Positions 61,937 through 64,000 of a DNA stretch of 64,000 bases are shown here, piece by piece. The notes beneath the pieces were generated by a model. It was not told where the DNA came from, did no database searches, and saw nothing but the letters and a program-made list of their open reading frames with translations. The DNA is from CP2-2F sp034436355. Lineage in GTDB: Bacteria > Chloroflexota > Anaerolineae > Aggregatilineales > UBA2796. Numbering within the stretch: the stretch's first letter is position 1; every line of letters begins with the position of its first letter. A program made the translations under genes and the position numbers. The stretch covers positions 1 to 64,000 of the forward strand of contig DAOTVQ010000009.1 of NCBI GenBank assembly GCA_034436355.1, given 5' to 3'.

Positions 61937-63166
61937 ATGCTTCGTCGAATGATCGTTTTCTCAACCGTTTTAGTGCTGGCACTTATGGCGCTTTCGGGCG
62001 CAGCCAGCAGCGCACGTGCGCAGGATACACTCATCATCGGCTTGCTGAGCGACCAAACGGGTGCTTTGCAGCAGTATGGTAAGGAACTTGAGCAAGGCTT
62101 CATGCTTGGCTTGAAGTATGCCACCGAAGGCAGCATGGAAGTGGCAGGGCGTAAGATCGAAGTGTTGGTACGCGACACGCAGAGCAACCCAGCCACTGGC
62201 GCCAGCCAAGCCCGTGAGTTGATCGAGCGCGATGGTGCAGAACTCTTAGTGGGTGCGCCCAGCTCTGGCGTGGCGCTGCAATTGCAGCAAGTGGCTGCCG
62301 ACCTCGGAGTGATCTTGATGGCAGGGCCGGCTGCCTCACCGGCAATCACCGGCGCAAACTTCCACCCGAACACCTTCCGCGCCTGCCGCAACACCACGCA
62401 AGACTTCCTTGCGCTGACGACGGTCTTGAAGGATACAGGTGTGAAGAAGGTCGTCATCCTCGCCGCCGACTACGACTTTGGGCGCAGTTCAGCCACTGCT
62501 GCCGAAGCTGCCTACACAGGCATCGGCTTGGAGATCGCTCAGACCATCTACGCACCGCTAAACACGACTGACTTCACGGCTGTCTTACAGCAGGTGTTAG
62601 CAAGCGGCGCGGATGCCTTGCAGCCGATCTGGGCGGGCGATACGAGCGTGGCGCTCTTTAAGCAGATCAGCGAGTTGGGCGTGTTGGGTAAGATGATCCT
62701 GATCACCTCGTTCAACTCCAACCCGATCACCAAAGCTGCCTCAACCGAAGGTGAAGTGGGCGGCATTGGCTCGATGGTCTACCACTACACCTTGCCTACC
62801 AATCCAATCAACGATTGGTTGGTGGAAAACCACAAGGCAGACTATAACGGTGAAGTGCCAGACCTGTTCACCGAGTGTGGTTTTGCCACTGCCCAAGCAA
62901 TCGTTGCCGCGCTGACGAAAACCGAAGGTGATACCGCCGTCGAAGGCATGATTGAAGCACTAGAGGGCTTAGAGTGGGAAGGTCCACGCGGCACGTACTT
63001 GCTGCGCGTCTCTGATCATCAGGTGATGCTGCCGATCTACATCGTGCGCTTGGTCAATTTGACCGATCCTGACTTCAAGTTCTTCGAGTTGGTGCGCGAA
63101 GTGCCTGCTGAGTTTGTTGCACCGCCGTGCGCCTTGCCAGAGGCATATGCCGAGCGCTGCAAATAA
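61937..63166 (+). CDS. branched-chain amino-acid-type ABC transporter, substrate-binding protein
   Basis: 409 residues. Signal peptide (VFSTVLVLALMALSG, cut near ARAQ), then a type-1 periplasmic receptor fold: IIGLLSDQTGALQQYGKELE, AELLVGAPSSGVALQL, a middle VVILAADYDFGRS and a C-terminal half. This is the LivJ/LivK layout. ATG 61937 is preceded by GGAGG. The true ligand (amino acid, amide or other) is not predictable. The ATPase gene follows after a stem-loop, and permeases are expected beyond the window. Confidence 0.9.
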   Translation: MLRRMIVFSTVLVLALMALSGAASSARAQDTLIIGLLSDQTGALQQYGKELEQGFMLGLKYATEGSMEVAGRKIEVLVRDTQSNPATGASQARELIERDGAELLVGAPSSGVALQLQQVAADLGVILMAGPAASPAITGANFHPNTFRACRNTTQDFLALTTVLKDTGVKKVVILAADYDFGRSSATAAEAAYTGIGLEIAQTIYAPLNTTDFTAVLQQVLASGADALQPIWAGDTSVALFKQISELGVLGKMILITSFNSNPITKAASTEGEVGGIGSMVYHYTLPTNPINDWLVENHKADYNGEVPDLFTECGFATAQAIVAALTKTEGDTAVEGMIEALEGLEWEGPRGTYLLRVSDHQVMLPIYIVRLVNLTDPDFKFFELVREVPAEFVAPPCALPEAYAERCK

Positions 63167-63195
63167 GGCACGCGTTCGCACAAACTAATCTTATC

Positions 63196-63223
63196 GGTGC
63201 GGCGCGGGCAACTGCGCCGCACC
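63196..63223. terminator. intercistronic stem-loop after the substrate-binding gene
   Basis: A 10-bp GC stem (GGTGCGGCGC with GCGCCGCACC, 8-base loop) lies between the receptor and ATPase genes. No T run is present. Such hairpins often raise receptor mRNA above that of the transport subunits. Confidence 0.6.
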
Positions 63224-63277
63224 TGCCAATTAGACTTTCCATAGCGCAAATACTTTTTAGACATGAAAGAACACACA

Positions 63278-64000
63278 ATGGCAGCAGGCGAACCTATTTT
63301 AGAGTGCCGCCACCTTCGCAAAGAATTTGGCGGGTTAGTCGCTGTGAACGACGTCAGCCTGCGTGTAGCGCGTGGGCGCGTCCATTCCATTATCGGACCG
63401 AACGGCGCCGGCAAAACCACCCTCATGAACCTGATCAGCGGCATTTACAAGCCCACACGCGGTGAAGTGTTGTTCAAAGGGCAACCCATCACCGCCGTGC
63501 CGCTGCATCGGCGCGCCCATATGGGCATTGGGCGCTCTTTTCAGATCACGAACATCTTCCCAAACCTGACCGTGCTAGAAAACGTGCGGCTTGCCGTCCA
63601 GGCGCGCAGCAAGGCAAACTTCAATGTGCTGCGGCGCGCCTACAGCTACACCGCTTTCATCGCAGAGGCGATGCGCGCCATTGAGGAAGTCGGCTTGACG
63701 CCGGTTACTGGCTTGCTTGCCAGCGCCTTACCGCATGGCGGTAAACGCAAGCTGGAATTGGCGATTTTGCTGGCAGGCGCGCCCGAACTGCTCATCCTCG
63801 ATGAGCCGACTGCCGGCGTTGCCTCTGAGCAGGTGCGCGAGATGATCGGCAACATTGGGCAGATCAGAGGGCAAGCCGACCGCACCATCATCATTGTGGA
63901 ACACAACATGAACCTCGTCATGAACGTTTCGGATTACATCACCGTGATGCATTTGGGCAGTGTGCTGGCGGAAGGCACGCCCTCCGAGATTGCCGCTAAC
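63278..64000 (+). CDS. livG: ABC transporter ATPase, LivG type (3' end outside window)
   Basis: First 241 codons of an ATPase that is still open at the window edge. Motifs: GPNGAGKT, Q-loop SFQITNIFPNLTV, a modified signature ALPHGGKRKLE, Walker B LLILDEPTAGV and the switch His in IIVEHNMN. That form, with a long insert after the Q-loop, is typical of LivG. The start is ATG 63278 (AAAGA 7 bases upstream); ATG 63263 in frame is also possible. It pairs with the receptor gene upstream. Confidence 0.9.
   Translation, partial: MAAGEPILECRHLRKEFGGLVAVNDVSLRVARGRVHSIIGPNGAGKTTLMNLISGIYKPTRGEVLFKGQPITAVPLHRRAHMGIGRSFQITNIFPNLTVLENVRLAVQARSKANFNVLRRAYSYTAFIAEAMRAIEEVGLTPVTGLLASALPHGGKRKLELAILLAGAPELLILDEPTAGVASEQVREMIGNIGQIRGQADRTIIIVEHNMNLVMNVSDYITVMHLGSVLAEGTPSEIAAN

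Overview
The window looks like a chromosomal segment of a free-living bacterium, most likely a member of the Chloroflexota (Anaerolineae-like). The evidence is indirect. It includes many secreted proteins with long Thr/Pro-rich linkers, a very large multi-GAF histidine kinase, coenzyme F420 genes (cofE, an NpdG-type F420:NADP oxidoreductase), a CbiMN-CbiQ-CbiO cobalt/nickel importer and moderately high GC (55-60% in the lines I counted). No rRNA, tRNA or CRISPR array was seen, so the assignment is an inference.

Layout. 0.1-4.1 kb (minus): an ECF sigma factor, a membrane protein likely to be its anti-sigma partner, two ABC-2 permeases and one ATPase, in one tightly packed operon. 4.5-7.6 kb: a Fur-family regulator divergent from a cobalt/nickel ECF importer, with a perfect operator-like palindrome between them. 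7.6-10.4 kb: a PadR regulator with its own candidate operator, a HAAS-domain membrane protein, a small membrane protein and a quinone-type oxidoreductase. 10.6-18.7 kb: envelope genes (secreted protein, protein disulfide oxidoreductase, SGNH-type acyltransferase partner, LysM/M23 peptidase, membrane glycosyltransferase, VWA protein, MBOAT acyltransferase). 19-26 kb: folC, lon, a beta-propeller lipoprotein, a second SGNH protein and an SDR. 26.6-27.6 kb: an L,D-transpeptidase.

27.7-31.5 kb is the most unusual part. It is a three-gene module with lower GC at its 5' end: an uncharacterised coiled-coil protein and two different P-loop ATPases of the BrxC/BrxD-like family (formerly DUF2791). It stands without any other BREX gene, and inverted repeats lie before the first gene and between the two ATPases.

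31.5-43 kb: creatininase-family hydrolase, methyltransferase, two paralogous HEAT/membrane proteins, a large LysM/Thr-Pro surface protein with a polysaccharide deacetylase, a decayed L-type lectin/Rhs gene, a 38-residue membrane peptide, and cofE-npdG-ssnA. 43-51.6 kb: a triple PA14-like/SH3 secreted protein, a membrane-anchored DnaJ protein, a frameshifted small membrane gene, a glycosyltransferase, a tandem solute-binding protein and pruA. 52-59.1 kb: four consecutive histidine-kinase-type genes plus a TPR gene with no response regulator; one of the kinases has lost its catalytic residues. 59.1-64 kb: small membrane protein, glycoside hydrolase, TIR-domain protein, and the start of a branched-chain amino-acid ABC operon cut by the window edge.
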